DNA of 10,697 bases from contig CANSES010000035.1 of assembly GCA_947645965.1 (NCBI GenBank), positions 1 through 10,697 of the forward strand, written 5' to 3'. Below, piece after piece: positions 1 to 6,337 of this stretch; the first letter of the stretch is position 1; each line of letters opens with the position of its first letter. The translations under genes and the position numbers were made by a program. This DNA is from an uncultured Enterorhabdus sp. (GTDB lineage Bacteria; Actinomycetota; Coriobacteriia; Coriobacteriales; Eggerthellaceae). Under the pieces are notes generated by a model that was not told the DNA's origin, did no database searches, and worked only from the letters and a program-made list of their open reading frames with translations.

Positions 1-16
1 GCCGGGCCGGCGCCTC

Positions 17-109
17 CGGGGGGGGTTAGGGGGGGGCCCCCTCCCCCCAACCCCCGGCCCCCGGGGCCATGGGGGTCCCTTCCCCACCGCGGGGCGGGGG
101 GGGGGGGGG
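17..109. repeat. G/C homopolymer tracts with imperfect palindrome
   Basis: Bases 17-57 form an imperfect palindrome: G runs separated by TTA are followed by C runs separated by T and AA. A run of 14 consecutive G occupies 96-109. Together these are several closely spaced G runs on the plus strand and C runs next to them, so either strand could form a G-quadruplex or a long hairpin. The stretch lies beyond the end of argG and holds no credible gene. Such tracts are also prone to sequencing and assembly error, so the exact run lengths should be treated with caution. Confidence 0.6.
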
Positions 110-203
110 TCTGGCGCGGGGCTTCGCTCGACGCGTCGCGCCGGCGAGCCAAGGTCTCGCCGGCGCTTTGGCTTAACCTCGCTGCGCCCTGCGCCAGACC
201 CCC
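105..203. repeat. Nested inverted repeats downstream of argG
   Basis: An outer 13-bp perfect inverted repeat (105-117, GGGGGTCTGGCGC, and 191-203) encloses a second, perfect 11-bp hairpin (138-148 GCGCCGGCGAG, loop 149-155, 156-166). The structure starts 19 bases past the argG stop codon, so it is the natural place for transcription to end. The inner hairpin has no U-run on the argG (minus) side; read on the plus strand it is followed by TTTGGCTT. It could be a terminator for a rightward transcript from outside the window, a two-way terminator, or an mRNA-stabilising 3' structure. The arms are certain, the function is inferred. Confidence 0.5.
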
Positions 204-221
204 TCTTCGCTTCCTGAGATT

Positions 222-1559
<1,338 letters not shown>

Positions 1560-1794
1560 GATTCGTGCCCTTTCGCTTGTTCTGCTTGACTTCGTGCCCG
1601 GGTCTGCGGAACGCGGAGGCGGCTTGACGCGAACAGGGCAAGCCCTTGCGGGCGCCCCAGAAGCTTCGGCGGGATGCTGCTGCGTACCACGGCTTTTCAT
1701 CGAGGGCGGGCGCCGGGCGGCGCCTGCGGGCCCCGCCTTCACGCGAAGGCGAGTGGGGAAGGGAGAAAAGCGGCCCTTGGGAGAATGCGGACGA
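1560..1794 (-). promoter_or_regulatory. argG leader RNA, candidate attenuator
   Basis: 235 untranslated bases lie between the arginine-rich leader frame and argG. Read on the minus strand they begin with a hairpin that overlaps the leader stop codon (arms 1800-1808 and 1786-1795, one bulged base, loop of four). This is followed by a pyrimidine-rich, C-rich stretch (about 1754-1783), then a 9-bp hairpin (1745-1753 with 1732-1740, loop of four, one G-U pair) and a GGCGCC hairpin (1719-1724 with 1709-1714). No hairpin is followed by a U-run, so a classical intrinsic attenuator is not evident. C-rich, structure-poor RNA straight after the leader stop would suit Rho loading, so Rho-dependent attenuation, or control of access to the argG ribosome binding site, are the better guesses. 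The arms are seen; the regulatory role is inferred. Confidence 0.45.
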
Positions 1795-1923
1795 CTAACG
1801 TCGTCGCAGACGGGTCGTCACCTCGACGCGTCGGCGTCGGGTGACCGTGGAGAGAACGTCGGAGCGCACGGCAGCATCGCCAGCGAGGGCGATGTCGGTT
1901 GCTATGAGACCGGAGGTCTGCAC
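1795..1923 (-). CDS. Putative arginine leader peptide (42 aa) upstream of argG
   Basis: A 42-codon frame starts at a GTG (1923-1921) with GAAAGGA eight bases upstream, and ends at a TAG at 1797-1795. It contains nine arginines: R20, four in a row at 29-32, R38, and three in a row at 40-42 just before the stop. The arginine codons are CGC, CGA and CGT, with CGA used four times, a codon usually avoided in GC-rich genomes. Arrangement and position, 235 bases ahead of argG on the same strand, match ribosome-mediated attenuation leaders, in which scarcity of the end product stalls the ribosome on its own codons. The four-arginine run lies in the loop of a 6-bp stem (1840-1845 with 1817-1822), and the last three in a hairpin overlapping the stop codon. 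The frame is also part of a longer open frame reaching 2388, but that has no good start. Function is inferred; a chance arginine-rich frame in GC-rich DNA is the alternative. Confidence 0.6.
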   Translation of the reverse strand: MQTSGLIATDIALAGDAAVRSDVLSTVTRRRRVEVTTRLRRR

Positions 1924-1997
1924 GCCGTGGTTCCTTTCAGACGGTTCTTCCTGCGCGGCCAAACGATGACCGCGAAGCAGCTCATTGCTTGCAGGGG

Positions 1998-2003
1998 ATG
2001 ATA
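1998..2003 (-). promoter_or_regulatory. Possible -10 element for the leader-argG transcript
   Basis: Read on the minus strand, TATCAT (five of six matches to TATAAT) lies about 75 bases upstream of the leader GTG, in a locally AT-richer patch containing TTTTT and CACGTG. No convincing -35 hexamer is present at 16-18 bases. It is the best candidate seen between the leader and the hairpins at 2062-2103, but remains a weak call. Confidence 0.25.
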
Positions 2004-2061
2004 ACGCAGGTTTCGGAAAAACACGTGAGAAATTTGCGAAACGGAAACATTGAGGGCGCGA

Positions 2062-2103
2062 GGAGTCCGCATCGGACTCCGGAATCAGGGAGAAACCCCT
2101 GAT
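2062..2103. other. Two tandem perfect hairpins
   Basis: GGAGTCCG at 2062-2069 pairs with 2073-2080 across a three-base loop. Directly after it ATCAGGG at 2084-2090 pairs with CCCTGAT at 2097-2103 across a six-base loop. Two perfect stems in 42 bases, on the upstream side of the leader promoter candidate, point to a structured RNA or to a palindromic intergenic repeat. Neither is followed by a U-run. Confidence 0.5.
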
Positions 2104-2121
2104 GAGAAGGGCGCTTTCTTT

Positions 2122-2172
2122 GGCGCGAGGCCCCCAGCGGCGCGAGGCCCCCAGCGGCGAGACGCCCCCAAG
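2122..2172. repeat. 17-bp tandem repeat, three units
   Basis: The unit GGCGCGAGGCCCCCAGC occurs at 2122-2138 and again without change at 2139-2155; a third, diverged copy (GGCGAGACGCCCCCAAG) follows at 2156-2172. The array is exactly contiguous, outside any gene, and adjoins the hairpin pair at 2062-2103. Copy number at such arrays often differs between strains. Confidence 0.75.
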
Positions 2173-2349
2173 GCGCAATGCCGCACGTGCGGAATAGCTC
2201 GCTCGCACGGGTTGGCTGCCGCTTATTTCTTCGGGAACGAGAACTGGGAAGTTCTGTACCCGAGGATCGAGGGATTGCCCAGAACGCATCCGGAAGGAGC
2301 ACCCGCATAGACGGCGGAACAGCCGAGCGGGTATTCGGCACAGCTTGCG

Positions 2350-2385
2350 AAAAAGGGAGTGAGCCCGCCTTGAAAGCCCCCTCCC
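2350..2385 (-). terminator. Weak U-tailed hairpin
   Basis: On the minus strand GGGAG (2385-2381) can pair with CTCCC (2359-2355), followed by five T (2354-2350). The stem is only five pairs with a long loop, so this is a weak second candidate for ending the Fe-S subunit operon, about 280 bases past its stop codon. Confidence 0.25.
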
Positions 2386-2446
2386 CAAGAAAACCTAGAC
2401 AGATGCGCCATCCGCCGGAGCAGGAGAAGGCGTCGGGCTAAACCGA

Positions 2447-2481
2447 GGGGGCTGACCCCGAGAAGTTCCGGGATCAGCCCC
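2447..2481 (-). terminator. Strong hairpin downstream of the Fe-S subunit gene
   Basis: GGGGCTGA at 2448-2455 pairs with TCAGCCCC at 2474-2481; after one mismatch the stem continues with CCCG (2457-2460) and CGGG (2469-2472), leaving an eight-base loop. It lies about 180 bases downstream of the Fe-S subunit stop codon. On the minus strand it is followed by CTCGGTTTAG, a poor U-run. It may be a terminator of the dehydroxylase-like operon or a 3' stabilising structure. Confidence 0.4.
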
Positions 2482-2652
2482 TAGCGGCTTGACGTATTAT
2501 TCGCACCCGAGTTTTACTCGCTACGATGCCGATGGACGAGGAAACTCCACTAGGCCTCTCGCCTTAAGAAGGCGATTGCCACCACCCTGTTTGCAGGCGA
2601 AATGCAAAGACTTTCGGGGGCAGTCCAGTGGCGAACTCAGCGCTAAGCCATC

Positions 2653-2672
2653 AGCCGAATACTTATTCGGCT
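2653..2672. other. Hairpin overlapping the stop codon of the Fe-S subunit gene
   Basis: AGCCGAAT at 2653-2660 pairs perfectly with 2665-2672 across a four-base loop, so the last codons and the TAA stop (2665-2663) of the upstream gene are inside the stem. No U-run follows. It may protect the mRNA 3' end; as a terminator it is doubtful. Confidence 0.4.
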
Positions 2673-3013
2673 ACCGTCAGCAATGCCCAGCGGGTCTTGC
2701 CGTCCATCTTCTTGACAAGCTCCTCAGCCTCGCCGTAGTACATGCACCACGCCTGGCAGTGCTGGACGCACATGGGCATCTTGCCCTCGGCGGTGCGGCT
2801 GGCGCACATGTCGCAGGCCTGGGTGATGACGGGCAGGTAGGTCCACTCCCACGTGCCCTCGAGGCCGGGGCGGTTGGCGTACTGGAACGGGCCAACCTCC
2901 TCCACCTTGATGCCGAACTCGCCCTTGGGCAGATCGAGCTCCTTCTTGCAGGCCACCTCACAAGAATGGCAGCCAGTGCAGTAGTCATAATTGACTAGGA
3001 TTCCCTTTGTCAT
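2663..3013 (-). CDS. Small dicluster 4Fe-4S ferredoxin-like electron-transfer subunit
   Basis: Predicted 116-residue cytosolic protein that should carry electrons to the molybdopterin enzyme encoded just upstream. It has nine cysteines: C12, C15, C18 and C22 in a CxxCxxCxxxC motif, and C67, C70, C82 and C86 in a CxxC-x11-CxxxC motif, plus C90. This is the ligand pattern for two [4Fe-4S] clusters. DmsB/PhsB-type partners usually have four clusters and about 200 residues, so this is a short, two-cluster version of the kind found next to Eggerthella catechol dehydroxylases. The ATG at 3013 is preferred over the open frame to 3061 because AAAGGAGA lies six bases upstream and because the translation then opens directly into the first cluster motif. 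The gene follows the Mo-subunit by 22 bases on the same strand, so the two are surely one operon. There is no signal peptide or membrane segment. The electron donor to this subunit is not in the window. Confidence 0.88.
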   Translation of the reverse strand: MTKGILVNYDYCTGCHSCEVACKKELDLPKGEFGIKVEEVGPFQYANRPGLEGTWEWTYLPVITQACDMCASRTAEGKMPMCVQHCQAWCMYYGEAEELVKKMDGKTRWALLTVAE

Positions 3014-3035
3014 TATCAGTCTCCTTTTCCCTGCG

Positions 3036-5555
3036 CTACTGCTGCATCTCGGCTTTGCCATCGGCCATGGCTTTCTTCAACGCCTCCCGGCCTTGCATGT
3101 TTGCATCCTCAACCTTTTGCTGAACAGCACGTTTAACCTCATCTTGAATGAAGTCCGTTTGCCCCTCACGCTCCTTCATGGATGCAATATCGCCTGCCCA
3201 GGCGCCAGGGACGTAGTCTCCGAATCCGCCTTCTCTCGTCACCACCTCGCCCGGCATCTGATCCCCTTCCTCGTATTTATAGATTCTCGCGAGGAAGCTC
3301 TTGATGTCCGAGCCGATGCCGCCCTGGCCTGTCTCAAAAATCTTCGTCATGTTATTAATATTGGAATCAAACACGCCGTAGAGGCTGGGCTCGGCGGCCT
3401 CCTCCTCCGGGAACCACCACGCATGCTCCATATGGATGGTGTTAGGCTTGATGCCCGGGAACAGGAAGGCCTTCTGGCGGCAGCGACCATGCGGACTCTC
3501 GATCCACACCCAATCGCCGTCCTCGATGCCATGAGCAGCGGCGGTCTGGGGATTGATGGTCACGAGCGGATAGGGATGGAACTCGCGCATAGTCTCCAGC
3601 TGACGGTGCTCGCTGTGGAAGAACTCGTAGGATCGGCCGCCGGACGTGGCGATGAGCGGGTACTCCTTGAGCAGATCCGGCGTGGAGACCGGAGAGTTCT
3701 TCGGCTCGATGTGGTACGGCATCGGGTCGACGCCCCAGTGGTTGTAGCCCCAGCTCCAGAACTCGAAGCGGCCGGTGGCGGTGTCGAAGCCCGGCTGGCC
3801 GTCGGGACGGCACATGCCCTTCTCGTACTTGTAGTACTCGCTGTTCCAAGGATCGTACTTGTAGCCGCCGCGGGCCTGCAGCTCCTCGAAGTCGCCCTCG
3901 TAAGACGTGCCGCCCTCGGCGTACTGGTCGCACAGGTACCAGGTGGAGAGCTCCTTGTCGTCCTTCCACGGCCAGTTCTCGGGCTTGAGGCGCTTGCCCA
4001 GGTCGAGGATGATATCCTCGTCGGACTTGGCCTCGTAGTAGCTCGTGCACTTGGAGATGGAGCGCGCCGGCGTCCACCAGGTGCGCACGGCGTTGCGCTC
4101 GCAGCTCATGGCCACGGGCAGCACGATGTCGGCGTGGGCCACGGCGGTGGGGGTCATGAACGGGTCGGCGACGACGATAAAGGGAATGTTGTTCATGGCG
4201 TTATAGGCACGTGGCGCATCCATGCTGGAGCAGGCGATAGGGTTGCCCGACTCAATCCAGAGCATCTGGATCTTGAAGGGCTCCTCAGCCTCAGAGGCGT
4301 GAATAAACGAGTCTGCGGACGCGCAGGCCACGATGTCTGACTCCTCGATGCCAGCCGAGGTAGTAAGCTTATGCTTATAGTTCTCACGCGGGATCTTGAA
4401 GTCGCCCAGGCCGTAGCGCTTCTCGATGTCAAAGGCGCACTTCATCAAAAGGTTGCCACCAGGCCTATCGATATTGCCGGTAACGCCCATAAGGTCCAAG
4501 GCTGCCGCCGACACGCCCAATGCAGAAAGCTGCTGCTCGAAAGCGAGGCCCCACTGGATGGAGGCGGACTCGGCGGTTGCGTAAATGCGCGCAGCCTTGC
4601 GGATATCTTCAGCAGGCACATCGCAGATCTCGGCCGCCCAGTCGGCGTCCTTGCCCTGCACCGACTCGACGAGCTGCTCGTAGCCGTAGCACCACTTGTC
4701 GATGAAGTCGTGGTCGACGAGGTCCTCGTTGATGATGGTGTTGAGCATGCCGATGCCAAGGGCGCCGTCGGTGCCGGGACGCACCTGCAGCCACACCTCG
4801 GCCTTGGCGCCGAGCCAGGTCAGGCGCGGGTCGATGGAGATGATCTTGGTGCCCATCTGCATGCACTCGACGATCCAGTGGCCCAGGAAGCCGTCAGCGT
4901 TGGACTTGAGCGGCTCGTTGCCCCACACCATGATGACGTCGGGGCGGCGGAAGGTGGGATCCGCATACCTCAGCTCATGCGTCTCGGACACGTCGATGAT
5001 GTTCATCTCGCCCATCTTTGCCGATGAGGCAATCATGCGGGGCAGGTAACATGCAAAGCCGGAGAAGCCGAAGTTGCTAACATTAGGCGTCTCAAGCGCA
5101 GTCGACGCGAAGAGAGGAAGCTGCCAGCCGATGTTACGGCCGGTGCCATGATCGAAGAGGATGGTGTGGGACCCGTAGTTCTCCTTGATGTAATTAACCT
5201 TCTCCACAATGATGTCGTAGGCCTCGTCCCAGCTGATGCGCTCCCACTTGTTCTCGCCGCGCTCGCCAGCGCGCTTGAGGGGCCACTTCAGGCGGTCGGG
5301 ATGGTTGACGGCCTCCACCATATCCAGGCAGCGCATGCACAGCTTGCCGCCGTTGAACGGGGCCAGCGGGTCGCCCTCGATGCGGGCGAGCTTGCCCTCC
5401 TTGTCCACAAAGAGCAGCACGCCGCAGCCGTTGTGGCAGCCCGGGGGCGACCAGTGGTTGGTACGGGTGACGGTGAAGTCACCCTCCTGCCAACGCCACT
5501 CGCCCTCGTGATAGGCCTTACGATCTACTGAGTCCAGATACTCTTGGTAATCCAT
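3036..5555 (-). CDS. Molybdopterin oxidoreductase, catechol-dehydroxylase-like
   Basis: Predicted 839-residue catalytic subunit of the DMSO reductase superfamily, binding bis-MGD molybdenum. Visible parts: N-terminal Fe-S region with C40, C44, C73 and C76; ISWDEAYDIIVEK at about 107-119; MGD-binding segments around VWGNEP (210-215) and IDPRLTWLGAKAEVW (241-255) with RPGTDGAL; ADIVLP and ESGNP motifs in the second half; and a C-terminal molydop-binding domain ending in a Lys/Gln/Glu-rich helical tail. C169 (in FACYLP after TPNV) is at the place where the Mo ligand usually lies, an inference. There is no Tat signal, so the enzyme should be cytosolic. The ATG at 5555 has AGAAAAGGAG upstream; the frame open to 5654 adds residues unlike the family. 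Absence of Tat, a two-cluster partner and a divergent LuxR-type gene resemble the cytosolic catechol dehydroxylases of Eggerthella and Gordonibacter; acetylene hydratase and transhydroxylases are more distant relatives. The substrate is unknown. Third-position GC is patchy (see findings). Confidence 0.88.
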   Translation of the reverse strand: MDYQEYLDSVDRKAYHEGEWRWQEGDFTVTRTNHWSPPGCHNGCGVLLFVDKEGKLARIEGDPLAPFNGGKLCMRCLDMVEAVNHPDRLKWPLKRAGERGENKWERISWDEAYDIIVEKVNYIKENYGSHTILFDHGTGRNIGWQLPLFASTALETPNVSNFGFSGFACYLPRMIASSAKMGEMNIIDVSETHELRYADPTFRRPDVIMVWGNEPLKSNADGFLGHWIVECMQMGTKIISIDPRLTWLGAKAEVWLQVRPGTDGALGIGMLNTIINEDLVDHDFIDKWCYGYEQLVESVQGKDADWAAEICDVPAEDIRKAARIYATAESASIQWGLAFEQQLSALGVSAAALDLMGVTGNIDRPGGNLLMKCAFDIEKRYGLGDFKIPRENYKHKLTTSAGIEESDIVACASADSFIHASEAEEPFKIQMLWIESGNPIACSSMDAPRAYNAMNNIPFIVVADPFMTPTAVAHADIVLPVAMSCERNAVRTWWTPARSISKCTSYYEAKSDEDIILDLGKRLKPENWPWKDDKELSTWYLCDQYAEGGTSYEGDFEELQARGGYKYDPWNSEYYKYEKGMCRPDGQPGFDTATGRFEFWSWGYNHWGVDPMPYHIEPKNSPVSTPDLLKEYPLIATSGGRSYEFFHSEHRQLETMREFHPYPLVTINPQTAAAHGIEDGDWVWIESPHGRCRQKAFLFPGIKPNTIHMEHAWWFPEEEAAEPSLYGVFDSNINNMTKIFETGQGGIGSDIKSFLARIYKYEEGDQMPGEVVTREGGFGDYVPGAWAGDIASMKEREGQTDFIQDEVKRAVQQKVEDANMQGREALKKAMADGKAEMQQ

Positions 5556-5600
5556 TCCTTCTCCTTTTCTGACAGGCGCACAAAGGACACGTAGGTATGG

Positions 5601-5613
5601 TGAAGTCACTTCA
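5601..5613. promoter_or_regulatory. 13-bp palindrome, candidate operator
   Basis: TGAAGTCACTTCA is palindromic around its central base, with 6-bp arms. It lies 46-58 bases upstream of the oxidoreductase start codon. A protein dimer bound here could block or aid transcription of that operon. The palindrome is certain; the binding protein is unknown. Confidence 0.4.
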
Positions 5614-5635
5614 AATGGAACAGCGATTCGAACCC

Positions 5636-5656
5636 CGATGCCAACCTCAGGCATCG
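5636..5656. other. Hairpin in the oxidoreductase leader
   Basis: CGATGCC (5636-5642) pairs perfectly with GGCATCG (5650-5656) across a seven-base loop. A competing pairing, AGCGAT (5622-5627) with ATCGCT (5653-5658), uses part of the same right arm, so two alternative folds are possible. It lies 80-100 bases before the start codon on the minus strand. Confidence 0.4.
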
Positions 5657-5789
5657 CTCTGCAGTGCTTCTAAAATAATCAAATTGTTATGATTGGTTTT
5701 GCCTAAAAGCTATCTTATTTGAGAATAAATTATGAGGCTGAATGGCGTATAGACACCAACGTTATGCCTGAACACAGACGTATTTTCGA

Positions 5790-5831
5790 ATCAAGCGAAT
5801 AATTACCGCTCTTGATATGTAGTAGATATCA
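5790..5831. promoter_or_regulatory. Overlapping dyads upstream of the LuxR-type gene
   Basis: ATCAAG (5790-5795) is mirrored by CTTGAT (5811-5816), and TGATAT (5813-5818) by ATATCA (5826-5831) with a seven-base spacer. The second dyad is centred at 5822, about 60 bases before the transcription start expected from the TATAAT at 5869. That is a usual place for an activator site, for instance for autoregulation by the LuxR-type product. Inference from position and symmetry only. Confidence 0.4.
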
Positions 5832-5868
5832 GCGAAAGATACTAAAAGTCTGCCCAGTCGCCCCATAC

Positions 5869-5874
5869 TATAAT
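5869..5874 (+). promoter_or_regulatory. -10 element of the LuxR-type gene
   Basis: TATAAT matches the sigma-70 consensus fully and would start transcription near 5881, about 34 bases before the start codon. At 16-18 bases upstream there is no recognisable TTGACA, which suggests dependence on an activator. Confidence 0.55.
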
Positions 5875-5914
5875 TACGAGAGCCGCTTATATGCAGCAAG
5901 GAAAAGGAGTCATC

Positions 5915-6337
5915 ATGGAGCCTGATGAATTATTGGCCTTGGAGGCATCGGCAAAGCTTTACCAAACCATTCCTGATTATCTTTTGGAAAAAAAGAAGAA
6001 ATCGAGCTTGGAGCTCGCATTGCTTGAGCTAATTGACGCCCTGGATGTTGTCGAATACAGGCGCTCTAAGGAGTCCTTTCTGCAGTCTATCCAATACGAA
6101 ATCCCCTATCACCGCAAACGCATGGTGCTGAAAATAGTGGAAAAATACGGCTTAACCACTCAGGAAGGTCACGTTCTGCGTTATCTCGCGAATGGGAGAG
6201 ATGTGCCTTACATCGCAGACAAGCTTGTTGTATCGACCAACACTGTTAAGACGCATAAGTATTCTATCTATCGGAAGCTAGGCATCCATTCAAGCCAGCA
6301 GCTTGAAGAGCTACTTTCCAGGAAAGACCTCGTCTAA
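5915..6337 (+). CDS. LuxR-type (GerE-fold) DNA-binding regulator, small
   Basis: Predicted 140-residue protein. The last half is a LuxR C-terminal helix-turn-helix, about residues 79-134: LTTQEGHVLRYLANGRDVPYIA, then the recognition helix in VSTNTVKTHKYSIYRKLGIHS. The first 78 residues are helical and charged, with a KKKK cluster near 26-29, and resemble no receiver, PAS or autoinducer domain I know. There is no membrane segment, unlike the large membrane-bound LuxR regulators common in Eggerthella. The ATG at 5915 is chosen over that at 5891 because AAAAGGAG lies just upstream of it. It is divergent from the dehydroxylase-like operon and is the likely regulator of that operon and perhaps itself; what it senses cannot be told. 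GC is roughly 45-50 percent by hand count, far below the arginine genes, which suggests acquisition from elsewhere. Confidence 0.85.
   Translation: MEPDELLALEASAKLYQTIPDYLLEKKKKSSLELALLELIDALDVVEYRRSKESFLQSIQYEIPYHRKRMVLKIVEKYGLTTQEGHVLRYLANGRDVPYIADKLVVSTNTVKTHKYSIYRKLGIHSSQQLEELLSRKDLV

Larger units (their letters stand above)
1924..2662. other. 740-base gene-free region with structured elements
   Basis: Between the argG leader frame and the end of the Fe-S subunit gene I see no credible protein gene: the open frames here have no ribosome binding site and low-complexity Arg/Ser/Pro translations. The stretch instead holds hairpins at 2062-2080 and 2084-2103, a 17-bp tandem repeat at 2122-2172, hairpins at 2447-2481, 2508-2520 and 2559-2575, and the promoter candidate for argG. 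It may include the 3' untranslated end of the Fe-S operon, an unrecognised small RNA, or intergenic repeat sequence that occurs elsewhere in the genome. No tRNA, rRNA or riboswitch family was recognised. Confidence 0.5.
5556..5914. promoter_or_regulatory. Divergent AT-rich promoter region
   Basis: This 360-base stretch separates the leftward oxidoreductase operon from the rightward LuxR-type gene and is clearly more AT-rich than the rest. It holds a consensus TATAAT for the LuxR-type gene (5869-5874), dyads at 5790-5816 and 5813-5831, a 13-bp palindrome at 5601-5613, and a perfect 7-bp hairpin at 5636-5656 in what would be the oxidoreductase leader RNA. On the minus strand CATAAT (5730-5735 region) is a possible -10, without a good -35. 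Such poor -35 boxes fit activator-dependent promoters. Confidence 0.55.

Noticed and set aside
1560..1742. N-terminal extension of ArgG by 61 residues
   Set aside because: The extension is low-complexity and unlike the family; the ATG at 1559 has a ribosome binding site and puts the ATP loop where it belongs.
1795..2388. 197-aa minus-strand frame containing the leader peptide
   Set aside because: The upstream part crosses hairpins and the 17-bp tandem repeat, has no ribosome binding site, and reads as low-complexity; only the last 42 codons have a good start signal.
2535..2600. GAGGAAAC motif resembling the conserved start of RNase P RNA
   Set aside because: Only a few bases match; the other conserved RNase P segments are not found nearby and the space is too short.
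2991..4340. Plus-strand open frame of 449 aa
   Set aside because: Antisense to the Mo-enzyme gene, whose motifs are clear; no domain is recognised in the plus-strand translation.
5618..5642. tRNA T-arm-like GGGGTTCGAATC on the minus strand
   Set aside because: The flanking bases do not form the T stem and no acceptor, anticodon or D arm can be found around it.
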